Origin: Minwuia thermotolerans
GTDB taxonomy: Bacteria; Pseudomonadota; Alphaproteobacteria; Minwuiales; Minwuiaceae
Reading direction: 5' to 3'
Assembly (NCBI GenBank): GCA_021604565.1
Contig: BQJF01000014.1
Location: forward strand, 1 to 64,000
Length of the DNA: 64,000 nucleotides
The notes beneath the pieces are model-generated. The model was not told the origin of the DNA. It ran no database searches and saw nothing but the letters and a program-made list of their open reading frames with translations. A program made the position numbers and the translations under genes. Positions 55,353-62,929 of the stretch are shown here, piece after piece. Position 1 is the stretch's first letter, and each line of letters begins with the position of its first letter.

Positions 55353-58300
55353 CACTGCGTCCCCTCTTCCCGGGCGACATCACCGACAATGCGGATCAGT
55401 TCCACTTCTATGGGGGCTTCGCGGCCAATCAGTTGCGGGTCATCGGCAATGGTCAGCGTATTGACGCAGAGACCGGCATTGCCGCTGACCGGAGACAAGG
55501 TGACGAAGGACTTGTCGAATGTCCCGAAGGCCGGATCAGCCTGCCAGCGGCAGTCAAAGTCACCCGCGTCGTCGAAGGGTACATTCAGCACATTGGCGAA
55601 GATCACGACCGACTGTCCCGGTGCCGCCGTGTTGGGGATGCGGAACGTGAACTGCGGCGGCCCGAGTACAGGACCGTCGTCGCCAAGCCGGAACTCACCA
55701 AGCACCTGCCCGCCCTGACCGATCACCTGGGCGGCGCGCACGGCATCGGGCGCAACCTCGGCAACAGCCACCGCCGCCGCATCACCGCTCTCGAACGTGC
55801 CGTCGATCGTACCGCCGTCCCGCAGCACGAAACGCGCGCGGTAGGACGCCATGTCGGCAGGGCCGAACACTTCCAGCACAGTCTGGATACCATTGCCGCC
55901 CTCGCGCTGCTTCACGTTCAGCTTGTTGACGGTAACGAAGGCCGAATCGCTGGAAGACCGGCGCGGCGGCAGGATGAAGCGTGGACTGCTGCCGGGCGAG
56001 GTGTCCCGCGGCGCCACCCGCGCCACGAAACTTCCCGTGTCTCGGGTCGACGTGTCGGCACCGCCGCCCAGCGCATCGAAGCTTGCACGCAGGGTATCAC
56101 CGTCAAAGCGCAGGAAACCATTACCGATCACCCGCGCATCGAAGAAGCGCAAGGCAGCCGGAACACGGGGGCCATCGGTCTGCACCTGAACTTCGAAAGC
56201 GCCGAAATCGTTGCGACGGGCGGGAATGAAAATGTCCTTGGCCGCGATGCCGACATTGGTGCCCTTCGCCACCAGCCGCAGGTCGTCACCGATGATGCTG
56301 GCCGCGACCTCCGTGCTGCCGCGGGCCACGGGGACACCGGCGGGTGACAGCAGTTCGGCTGTCAGCGTGTACTTCTGGCCGCTGGCCTCCGCCAGGTCAG
56401 TGGCGGTCAGGGAGGTCGCGGCGATCGATACGCTGCCTTCCCGGCGGAAGCGGGCCACCGGCTGGGTGACCTGCACGCCATCGCCGACGCTCCACCTGAC
56501 CCGGTATCCGGACATGTTGGCCGGGCCGTCGATGACCAGCCGCACCTCGTTCTGGCTGACAAGATCAACCACGGGGTCAAAGAACTCGGTTGCGGCGGTC
56601 AGCGCCTCGACCTCGAAGCCAACACCGTTCGCGGTCAGGCTCAGGTTCTCCTGAAAATGCCGCCCGCCCTGACCGTCATCGATGAAGACGGAGTAGAATC
56701 CGGAACCGGGACGCAGGGCCGTGAAGGCCGCACCCGTGCTATCCTGGGCCGCATTGAAGTCCCCTGCGCCATCGAAGGAAAGCGGCGTGCCGCGGCCGAT
56801 ACGGCTGATACCTTCGGGTGTCGAGAGTTCAGCCGAGATCAGGTCCATGCGAAAGCCGGTGCGGAAGACCGAAACCTCGTCATCCAGACTGACGAAGGCA
56901 TCCAGGTCTCCGCTCAGAGGCAGCAGATTGCCCTCCGCGCTGACCGAGGATTCCAGTGTCAGCTCGACGCCCGTGATCTTGACCACATCGATCTCGACCG
57001 TGTCGGTGATGTCATCCATTTTCGGCACGAAGTCGCGGCAGATATCCGCCGGATTGCCTGTGGAGCCAGGGCGCTGGCTGAAGTCGACACGCCCCGTGGC
57101 GGTCACGACGACGCGATCCGTCCCGACTTCGTCACTTCCCTGGATCTGTCCGACAATTCCATTGCGCACTTGCGTGAACCGGGTCCCGGATACACTCGGC
57201 CGGATGCCGAAACGCGGCCCGGGGGTGAAGACCCGCTGCGACCGGATACGCTCCACCAGTTCGTCCCGCACCTCCACCCGGAAAGAGCAATCGCGCCGCG
57301 TGTCGGTCTCGTGCCGTCCGATCACCACAAAGGGCACGGAATGCGGCACACCAGCCATCCGCTGGGTCAGCGGATCGGCAGCGAGGCGTCGCGTTCTGCC
57401 CAGATCAATGGCCAGACCCACCAGCACCGCACTGCCGCCTGCCTGCTGTGCCCGCTGGGTCTGACGGCTGGCCAGAGTATTGGGCAGTGCATCGAGCAGC
57501 GCCTGAAGGTCGTCCAGCGCCGCACCCAGTTCATCACGGTCCGTGAATGCCGGTGCCTGCAGGAAGTTGACCTGTCCGGTCGAAATCTGCGGACGCTCCA
57601 GACTGGTGCGCCTGATGTCGGAGAACAGCGTGCTCACCCGCTGCTGCGCAGCATTGATCTGATCCCTGAGGTCGCGATCCTGACGGGGGATGATCGCAAG
57701 TGCCGCCTGAGCCTCCTGAGCGAGTGTCTCGTCGCGCAGTCGCAAGGCGACAAGCTCCTCCGTTGCCTCGCTGACCGCGGTGTAGGTGCTTCGTGCAACG
57801 GGGATCAGACCGGCCTTGACGCTGCGGATCGGTGCCATGAGGCCACCAATACCTATCGCCTTGTCGAATCCCGTCTCGAAGCTGTCCAGTTCGGCCCCCA
57901 GCGCGGCCACGGCCCGCGGGTTGCTTACTGCTGCGTTCTGCAGGCGAATGCCCCAGGCATCCAGGCTCTTCGGCGCCTGAACAGTGATCCCCGTCCGAAT
58001 TTCCCGCAAATTATCGGTCAGCTTACGGGTCAACTCCAGATCTCGCTGCTCCGCATTCCGCACTTCTTCCCGGAACTCCGCCAGCACTTCCTCCCGGCGG
58101 GGAACATCGAAGATGGTGATGACACCCAGTTCCGACAGCTTCCGCACCGAGCGGGCGTTGGCGATGAAGGGATTCTTGCTGGTCGTGGCAAGGATGTTCA
58201 CGGTCGCACCGAGCACGGCAGTTCCCGTGCCCTTGCTGTTGGTGTCGTCGACAATGTCCTTCACAAGGGTATAGACCTTGTGACTGTTCTTGATCCGATC

Positions 58301-58642
58301 CGACGAGCCCTTGATCTGTTGCAACCGCTCGAACTGCTCCGCCCTCAGCTTGATGAACAGTGTCTCCAGTTGCTTGTTGATGATTGCCTGGGAGAGGCCA
58401 AGGCCTGAATCGATGGCCGCATTCAACTGGGCCGAAAGCAGATCCTCATGATCCCGCATACTGGCGATCAGCCCTCGGTTTGTCACCAGGGTCTCCTGAA
58501 TGCCTGCAGCCAGTTCACCCATCTGCTCGATTTCGGTCGGCAGGTTCTGCGCGCGCGCAGAATTCGCGCCCCCCAAGAAGAATGCAAGACCAGTTGCGAT
58601 CAGCACAGTCCGCACGACAGTGGACAAGGTTCCAGATTCCAT
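55352..58642 (-). CDS. Large exported protein with helical N-terminus and Ig-like/beta-rich C-terminus (unrecognised)
   Basis: This 1096-residue protein has a signal peptide cleaved near ARA-QN (residue 31). Residues about 35-400 are helical and heptad-rich with several coiled-coil-like runs. Residues about 440-1096 look like serial beta-sandwich modules, with repeated patterns such as NEVRLVIDGPANMSGYRVRW and IQTVLEVFGPADMASYRARF; FGPADMxxYRxRF-type sentences recur and suggest internal duplication. The cysteines are few. The start at 58642 has GGGAG nine bases upstream. It is the first gene of a four-gene coupled operon of exported proteins. Possible adhesin or matrix scaffold; function unknown. 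Confidence 0.8.
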   Translation of the reverse strand: MESGTLSTVVRTVLIATGLAFFLGGANSARAQNLPTEIEQMGELAAGIQETLVTNRGLIASMRDHEDLLSAQLNAAIDSGLGLSQAIINKQLETLFIKLRAEQFERLQQIKGSSDRIKNSHKVYTLVKDIVDDTNSKGTGTAVLGATVNILATTSKNPFIANARSVRKLSELGVITIFDVPRREEVLAEFREEVRNAEQRDLELTRKLTDNLREIRTGITVQAPKSLDAWGIRLQNAAVSNPRAVAALGAELDSFETGFDKAIGIGGLMAPIRSVKAGLIPVARSTYTAVSEATEELVALRLRDETLAQEAQAALAIIPRQDRDLRDQINAAQQRVSTLFSDIRRTSLERPQISTGQVNFLQAPAFTDRDELGAALDDLQALLDALPNTLASRQTQRAQQAGGSAVLVGLAIDLGRTRRLAADPLTQRMAGVPHSVPFVVIGRHETDTRRDCSFRVEVRDELVERIRSQRVFTPGPRFGIRPSVSGTRFTQVRNGIVGQIQGSDEVGTDRVVVTATGRVDFSQRPGSTGNPADICRDFVPKMDDITDTVEIDVVKITGVELTLESSVSAEGNLLPLSGDLDAFVSLDDEVSVFRTGFRMDLISAELSTPEGISRIGRGTPLSFDGAGDFNAAQDSTGAAFTALRPGSGFYSVFIDDGQGGRHFQENLSLTANGVGFEVEALTAATEFFDPVVDLVSQNEVRLVIDGPANMSGYRVRWSVGDGVQVTQPVARFRREGSVSIAATSLTATDLAEASGQKYTLTAELLSPAGVPVARGSTEVAASIIGDDLRLVAKGTNVGIAAKDIFIPARRNDFGAFEVQVQTDGPRVPAALRFFDARVIGNGFLRFDGDTLRASFDALGGGADTSTRDTGSFVARVAPRDTSPGSSPRFILPPRRSSSDSAFVTVNKLNVKQREGGNGIQTVLEVFGPADMASYRARFVLRDGGTIDGTFESGDAAAVAVAEVAPDAVRAAQVIGQGGQVLGEFRLGDDGPVLGPPQFTFRIPNTAAPGQSVVIFANVLNVPFDDAGDFDCRWQADPAFGTFDKSFVTLSPVSGNAGLCVNTLTIADDPQLIGREAPIEVELIRIVGDVAREEGTQ

Positions 58643-58729
58643 CCGCTCAAACTCCCTGTTCCGACCAGCAGGCCACGCGATGGACGTTCAGGAGTTTTAC
58701 TGTCTCTTCACTGGACCGCAACTCTGATC

Positions 58730-58751
58730 ATCACAACTCAATGTCTGTGAT
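58730..58751 (-). promoter_or_regulatory. Candidate operator upstream of the exported operon
   Basis: In an AT-richer patch about 90 bases upstream of the 1096-residue gene, ATCACA (58730-58735) and TGTGAT (58746-58751) form an exact inverted repeat with ten bases between them. The half-sites are inside-out relative to CRP sites. No clear -35/-10 pair can be fixed. Confidence 0.35.
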
Positions 58752-58830
58752 CTGAAACTGAAACAGTCGTGGGTAGTTCGCTATTCGCCCGCAGGAGCGG
58801 GAAGGAGAGCGCTGTCACACATTCCACGAG

Positions 58831-58848
58831 GCTCACGATAACGTGAGC
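58831..58848 (-). terminator. Hairpin after the sulfatase gene
   Basis: A 7-bp stem, GCTCACG with its complement, and loop ATAA lie six bases beyond the sulfatase stop on the minus strand. There is no T-tract, so this is at best a weak terminator. Confidence 0.45.
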
Positions 58849-58853
58849 AGGGT

Positions 58854-60428
58854 TCACCAATAGCCGAAGCGGTAGCCGCGCTGGAACGCCATGCCGGTTG
58901 TTTCCCTGATGAAGTCATCCGCGACGCCGACGCGGGTCCGGCGCTGGTACAGCCAGTCGAACAATCGCGCCTGCAATCTGTCACGAATGTCGGCATGTCC
59001 CGGGTCCGCCCCCAGGTCCTGCTGCTCCATCGGGTCCTTGTAGAGGTCGTAGAGTTCGGATCGGAACCGCACGTGGTGGATGTATTTCCACCGACCTGTC
59101 CGGATCATGCAGGCCCGCGCATCCATGGGTGCCAGGTCGAGGGTCTTGCGGGCATGACGCAGGGAATAGTCGCATTCCGCAAAGACGGCATCGCGCCAGT
59201 CATCGGCACGGGCCTCTCCCAGCAGAAACGGCGCCAGTGAGCGGCCTTCCAGCCGCTGACCCGGTATTTCGCCTCCCAGCCTCTCGATGAAGGTGGGGAC
59301 GAGATCGATGGCCTCCACCATTTCCTCCACGACCGTGCCGCGTGTCGCATCGGCAGTGGTGGATGGGTCGGCGATGATCAGCGGGATGCGCAGCACATCC
59401 TCGTAGAACAGTTCCTTCTCCCCCAGCCCATGGTCGCCCAGATAGTCGCCATGATCGCTGGTGAGCACGATCAGCGTGTCCTTCAGCAGATCCTTCTGCT
59501 CCATGAAGCCGAACAGACGGCCCAGATGGTCGTCGATCTGCTCGATCAGCCCCATGTAGGCCGGGATCACGGTGTCACGGCATTCGTCCTCCCGGAACGC
59601 GATCGATTCCGGGTGCTGGCGAAAGGCGTCCAGCACCGGATGTGGTTCCTCCTCCCCCAGGCCCCGGTTCCCGGGCAGGACATCATCCGCGCCATAGCGG
59701 GCGTGGTAGGGCGCAGGCGCGATATAGGGCCAGTGCGGCTTGATGTAGGAGAGATGCAGGCACCAGGGCGCGGCCCCGGCATCGGTCATGAAATCCATTG
59801 CGCGGCGGGTCATGTAGGGGGTCTCGCTGTCCTCCTCCCGCACCACGGCGGCAAACCGGGCGTTGCGCATCAGCCAGCCGGACGGATCCTCGCCATCGTC
59901 GCGCTGCACCGAATTCGCGATCTCGTGCCAGAGGTTGGTGCCCTGATAACCCTTTGCCCGAAGATAATGCTCGTAGGCCACCTCCGGCACATGGGGTGCG
60001 AGGCGATGCAGGCCGTCATCGCGGTCGAAGGGCTCGAAGCCACACTCGGCCAGGAACTGTCCCCTGCCCGTTGCGGGATCCAGTCCCAACCGCCTGATCC
60101 CCGCCTCATCCGCTCGCATGTGGGTCTTGCCGGCCAGCGCGGTCCTCAGGCCCAGGGGTGCCAGATAGTCTCCCAGCGTCCATTCGTCGGTCCGCAGTGG
60201 ATAATTGTTGTAGGTCGCGCCATGGCTGACCGCATATCGCCCGGTATAGAACGACATCCGCGACGGGCCACAGACTGCTGCCTGTACAAAGGTGTTGGCG
60301 AAACGGACACCGCGAGCCGCCAGAGCATCGATCACCGGTGTACGAATGGTCGGATGCCCGGTGCAGCCGAGAAAATCGTGCCGCAACTGGTCCGCCATGA
60401 TGAACAGGATGTTCCTTGGTCGGGTCAT
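58854..60428 (-). CDS. Sulfatase-superfamily hydrolase (arylsulfatase or phosphonate monoesterase type)
   Basis: The 524-residue protein has the alkaline phosphatase superfamily fold with the formylglycine sulfatase motif CGPSR (C53-R57) followed by MSFYTGRYAVSHG. D13 in MADQLRHD and the later SDHGDYLGDHGLGEK residues fit metal ligands. No signal peptide is seen, so it is cytoplasmic, as phosphonate monoester hydrolases are. These enzymes split sulfate or phosphonate/phosphate esters. It overlaps the stop of the upstream methyltransferase by four bases and lies 211 bases upstream of the exported operon on the same strand. The anaerobic or aerobic maturase is not in the window. Confidence 0.86.
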   Translation of the reverse strand: MTRPRNILFIMADQLRHDFLGCTGHPTIRTPVIDALAARGVRFANTFVQAAVCGPSRMSFYTGRYAVSHGATYNNYPLRTDEWTLGDYLAPLGLRTALAGKTHMRADEAGIRRLGLDPATGRGQFLAECGFEPFDRDDGLHRLAPHVPEVAYEHYLRAKGYQGTNLWHEIANSVQRDDGEDPSGWLMRNARFAAVVREEDSETPYMTRRAMDFMTDAGAAPWCLHLSYIKPHWPYIAPAPYHARYGADDVLPGNRGLGEEEPHPVLDAFRQHPESIAFREDECRDTVIPAYMGLIEQIDDHLGRLFGFMEQKDLLKDTLIVLTSDHGDYLGDHGLGEKELFYEDVLRIPLIIADPSTTADATRGTVVEEMVEAIDLVPTFIERLGGEIPGQRLEGRSLAPFLLGEARADDWRDAVFAECDYSLRHARKTLDLAPMDARACMIRTGRWKYIHHVRFRSELYDLYKDPMEQQDLGADPGHADIRDRLQARLFDWLYQRRTRVGVADDFIRETTGMAFQRGYRFGYW

Positions 60429-61183
60429 CGGTCCCTGTCTCCGTCCATGGTGCTGGTACGGGTCGCCGGTGCCAGCGCCGGGGCGGAGCGGATACGCCTG
60501 CGCCGCTTTTCCCGCAAGGGCGTGACCGCAAATACCTGTTTCGACACCTCGACCATCACAAGCCCGGCAAAACCCGGCCAGACGCGCGTTCCCACACGCT
60601 CGAACAGCCGGTTGGCGCGCAGCAGCGGTCGCCAGCCAAGGGGCGGAAAATGCAGCGCCATGTTGGTCTGCTCCGGCAGGAACATGTTGGCGCGCAACAA
60701 CCGTGAAAGCTGTCCGGTGGTATAGGGATGGCCATGCCCGAACGGCGTATGCTCCGCCCGCGACCAGAGTCCGCGGCGGTTGGGCACGATGAACAGGGCA
60801 CGTCCGCCACTGTCCATCACCCGCCAGATCTCGCGCAGCAGCGGCCGGGCGGCTTCTGTCGTCTCCAGTGCGTGGACGACGATGATCCTGTCCATGCTCT
60901 GGTCCGGCAGCGGCAGCTCCAGCTCGTCGCCCAGAAAGACACGGTTCGGACCTTCGCGGGGCCAGTGCTGGATGCCCTGGTTGGCGGGCATTGCAGCCAT
61001 CACCCGCTCGGCCTGTTCCAGGAACGGCCGGATGAAGGGCGTGGCATAGCCGATACCCAGCACCTTCTGTCCGCGAACATCGGGCCAGAGCTGGGCCAGC
61101 GACTGCCGCACATGGCGACGGACCAGGTGCCCGAGAGGCGCGGAATAGAACTGGCTGAGGTCAATGATGTCCGGACGCCACAT
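60425..61183 (-). CDS. SAM-dependent methyltransferase (type 11)
   Basis: The 252-residue protein has a class I methyltransferase core: motif I VLGIGYATPFIRPFL near residue 41 (a degenerate GxGxG), LPDQSMDRIIVVHALE near 92, and WRVMDSGGRALFIVPNRRGLW near 121. The C-terminal tail is basic and probably disordered. It resembles a common alphaproteobacterial group found beside glyoxalase genes, whose substrate is unknown. Its stop overlaps the sulfatase start by four bases. The leader of the ATG at 61183 has no strong ribosome site. Confidence 0.83.
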   Translation of the reverse strand: MWRPDIIDLSQFYSAPLGHLVRRHVRQSLAQLWPDVRGQKVLGIGYATPFIRPFLEQAERVMAAMPANQGIQHWPREGPNRVFLGDELELPLPDQSMDRIIVVHALETTEAARPLLREIWRVMDSGGRALFIVPNRRGLWSRAEHTPFGHGHPYTTGQLSRLLRANMFLPEQTNMALHFPPLGWRPLLRANRLFERVGTRVWPGFAGLVMVEVSKQVFAVTPLREKRRRRIRSAPALAPATRTSTMDGDRDR

Positions 61184-61244
61184 GTGTCGCCTGCAGTTCC
61201 CGTGTCAGGTTCGTGTCCCGTGCCCGGTTCCAGCGAAGTCCGGT

Positions 61245-62132
61245 TCAGACGGGATCATGCGGCGCACGACGCAGCATGTCGAGACTGGCCAGCACCGCCC
61301 CGCCCGTGATCAGCAGACAGGCAAGTCCGACCTGCCAGGTCGCCACCGCCTGCCCCGCAGCCACCAGCACCAGCGTGGAGAGCAGCGGGGCAAGGTAGGC
61401 TGCGGCGCCGAGGACACGCAGGTCACCACGCTTGGTAGCATGGTCCCAGAGGAAGAACGCGCCCCCCACCGGCCCGAGGCCCAGGCCCAGGATCGCCAGC
61501 CATTCGATCCCCACCGGCACCACTGTGATCTCGAACGACAGATGCAGCACAAGGGCGCCGATGGCGGTCACGCCACAGAAGCCACCGACGGCATCGGTCG
61601 GCACCTCGGCAAAGCGGCGGTTCAGCACGGAATAGCTCGACCAGATCAGCGCGCAGGCCATAGCCGCGAGATAGCCTGACAGGAATGCCGGGTCGAAGCG
61701 TAGTCCCTCGCGCGCAACGATCAGCACTGCGCCGGTGAACCCCAGCAGCGCCCCCACGACATGCAGCACCTTCAGGCGTTGCCCCGGAAGCAGGGCGGAA
61801 AAAAGCACGATCAGCAGCGGCCAGAGATAGGCAATCAGGCTCGCCTCCACCACCGGTGCATTGCGCAGCGCCACGAAGTACATGGCGTGATACCCGAACA
61901 ATCCGGTGACCCCCAGCAGCCATACCGATGGTGGATGCCGCAGCCGTCGCAGCGGGTTCTGGCCGCGTCGGATCCAGATCATCAGCGCGATCAGGAAGGC
62001 AATCGCGAAACTCATCGCCGTCAGTTGCAACGGCGGCACCGAACCGCTTGCGGCAGTCATCAGGGCAAGCAGGGCCCAGAGCAGCACTGCACCAACTCCG
62101 ATCACGGTTGCGCGTGTTGTCGCTTGTCGCAT
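61245..62132 (-). CDS. EamA/DMT-family transporter
   Basis: This 295-residue protein has about ten membrane helices and two EamA repeats, starting VIGVGAVLLWALLALMTAASGSVPPLQ and, in the second half, LSGYLAAMACALIWSSYSVLNRRF. It belongs to a different branch from the EamA protein at 22111. Members export amino acids or related metabolites. It is divergent from the Asp/Glu racemase-like gene with 64 bases between starts, which could suggest shared control and perhaps a link to an amino-acid-like compound. The substrate is unknown. Confidence 0.87.
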   Translation of the reverse strand: MRQATTRATVIGVGAVLLWALLALMTAASGSVPPLQLTAMSFAIAFLIALMIWIRRGQNPLRRLRHPPSVWLLGVTGLFGYHAMYFVALRNAPVVEASLIAYLWPLLIVLFSALLPGQRLKVLHVVGALLGFTGAVLIVAREGLRFDPAFLSGYLAAMACALIWSSYSVLNRRFAEVPTDAVGGFCGVTAIGALVLHLSFEITVVPVGIEWLAILGLGLGPVGGAFFLWDHATKRGDLRVLGAAAYLAPLLSTLVLVAAGQAVATWQVGLACLLITGGAVLASLDMLRRAPHDPV

Positions 62133-62196
62133 CAGGGCACTCTGTGGTTCACAGGGGAAGACGCGGCGACCGGGCCGCTGTCGGGGGGATCATGTC

Positions 62197-62835
62197 TTGG
62201 GCGAACTGGTATTCTTCCATACGGCGGAGAGCAACGTCGATCTTTTCGAGACCGCGGCGCGGGCCGCCGGATTGCCCGGTGCCCGCCGTCATGTGGTACG
62301 ACCGGCGTTGCTGGATTCCGCCCGCATCGCCGGGGGGTTGAACGAGACCATTCGCAGCAATGCAGCCAGTCAGATGATCGAATCCCTGGAAGGCGCGGAT
62401 CGCCTGATCTGCACCTGTTCGACCCTTGGACCGGTGGTGGACACCCTGGCCGGAATGGGACGTCCCGTGATCCGGGTTGACCGGGCGCTGGCGCAGGCGG
62501 CAGTGACCAGGGGAACCCGTATCGCGGTGCTGGTCACGCTGAACTCCACCATCGAACCGACCCGTGACCTGTTTCAGTCGGTCGCCGAGAAGCTGGACCG
62601 CCATATCCGGCTGGACCTGATCATCGTCGAAGGTGCCGCCCAGTTGCTGTCGGATGGGGACACCACCGGCTATGCCCGTGCCATCGCCAATGCGGTCGAT
62701 GCCACCCCCGATGACTATGACGCGATCGCCCTGGCCCAGGCATCAATGGCACCGGCGGCACGGTTGGCACGGCGCCCGGTGATGACCAGTCCCGGGACAT
62801 CGATGCGCGCCCTGGCTGACGAACTGGGTGTCTGA
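62197..62835 (+). CDS. Asp/Glu/hydantoin racemase-superfamily protein
   Basis: This 212-residue protein matches the Asp/Glu racemase superfamily, with the first catalytic cysteine region LICTCSTLGPVVDTLAG (about 66-82) and the motif IAVLVTLNSTIEPT. The second cysteine region expected near the C-terminus reads AIALAQASM and has no cysteine, so normal two-base racemisation is doubtful. No ATG fits the reading frame; TTG at 62197, preceded by GGGGGGA, is the best start. It is divergent from EamA, and an acyl-CoA dehydrogenase follows. It may be a decarboxylase or isomerase, or bind a ligand only. Confidence 0.78.
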   Translation: MGELVFFHTAESNVDLFETAARAAGLPGARRHVVRPALLDSARIAGGLNETIRSNAASQMIESLEGADRLICTCSTLGPVVDTLAGMGRPVIRVDRALAQAAVTRGTRIAVLVTLNSTIEPTRDLFQSVAEKLDRHIRLDLIIVEGAAQLLSDGDTTGYARAIANAVDATPDDYDAIALAQASMAPAARLARRPVMTSPGTSMRALADELGV

Positions 62836-62929
62836 GCATGATGATCCTGTTGCGCAGATGCTCGACAGCCCTGACGCAGCCCAATATTGTCGCCCGCAGA
62901 TGATCGGTTCCTGGGGAGGAAGATGAGAG

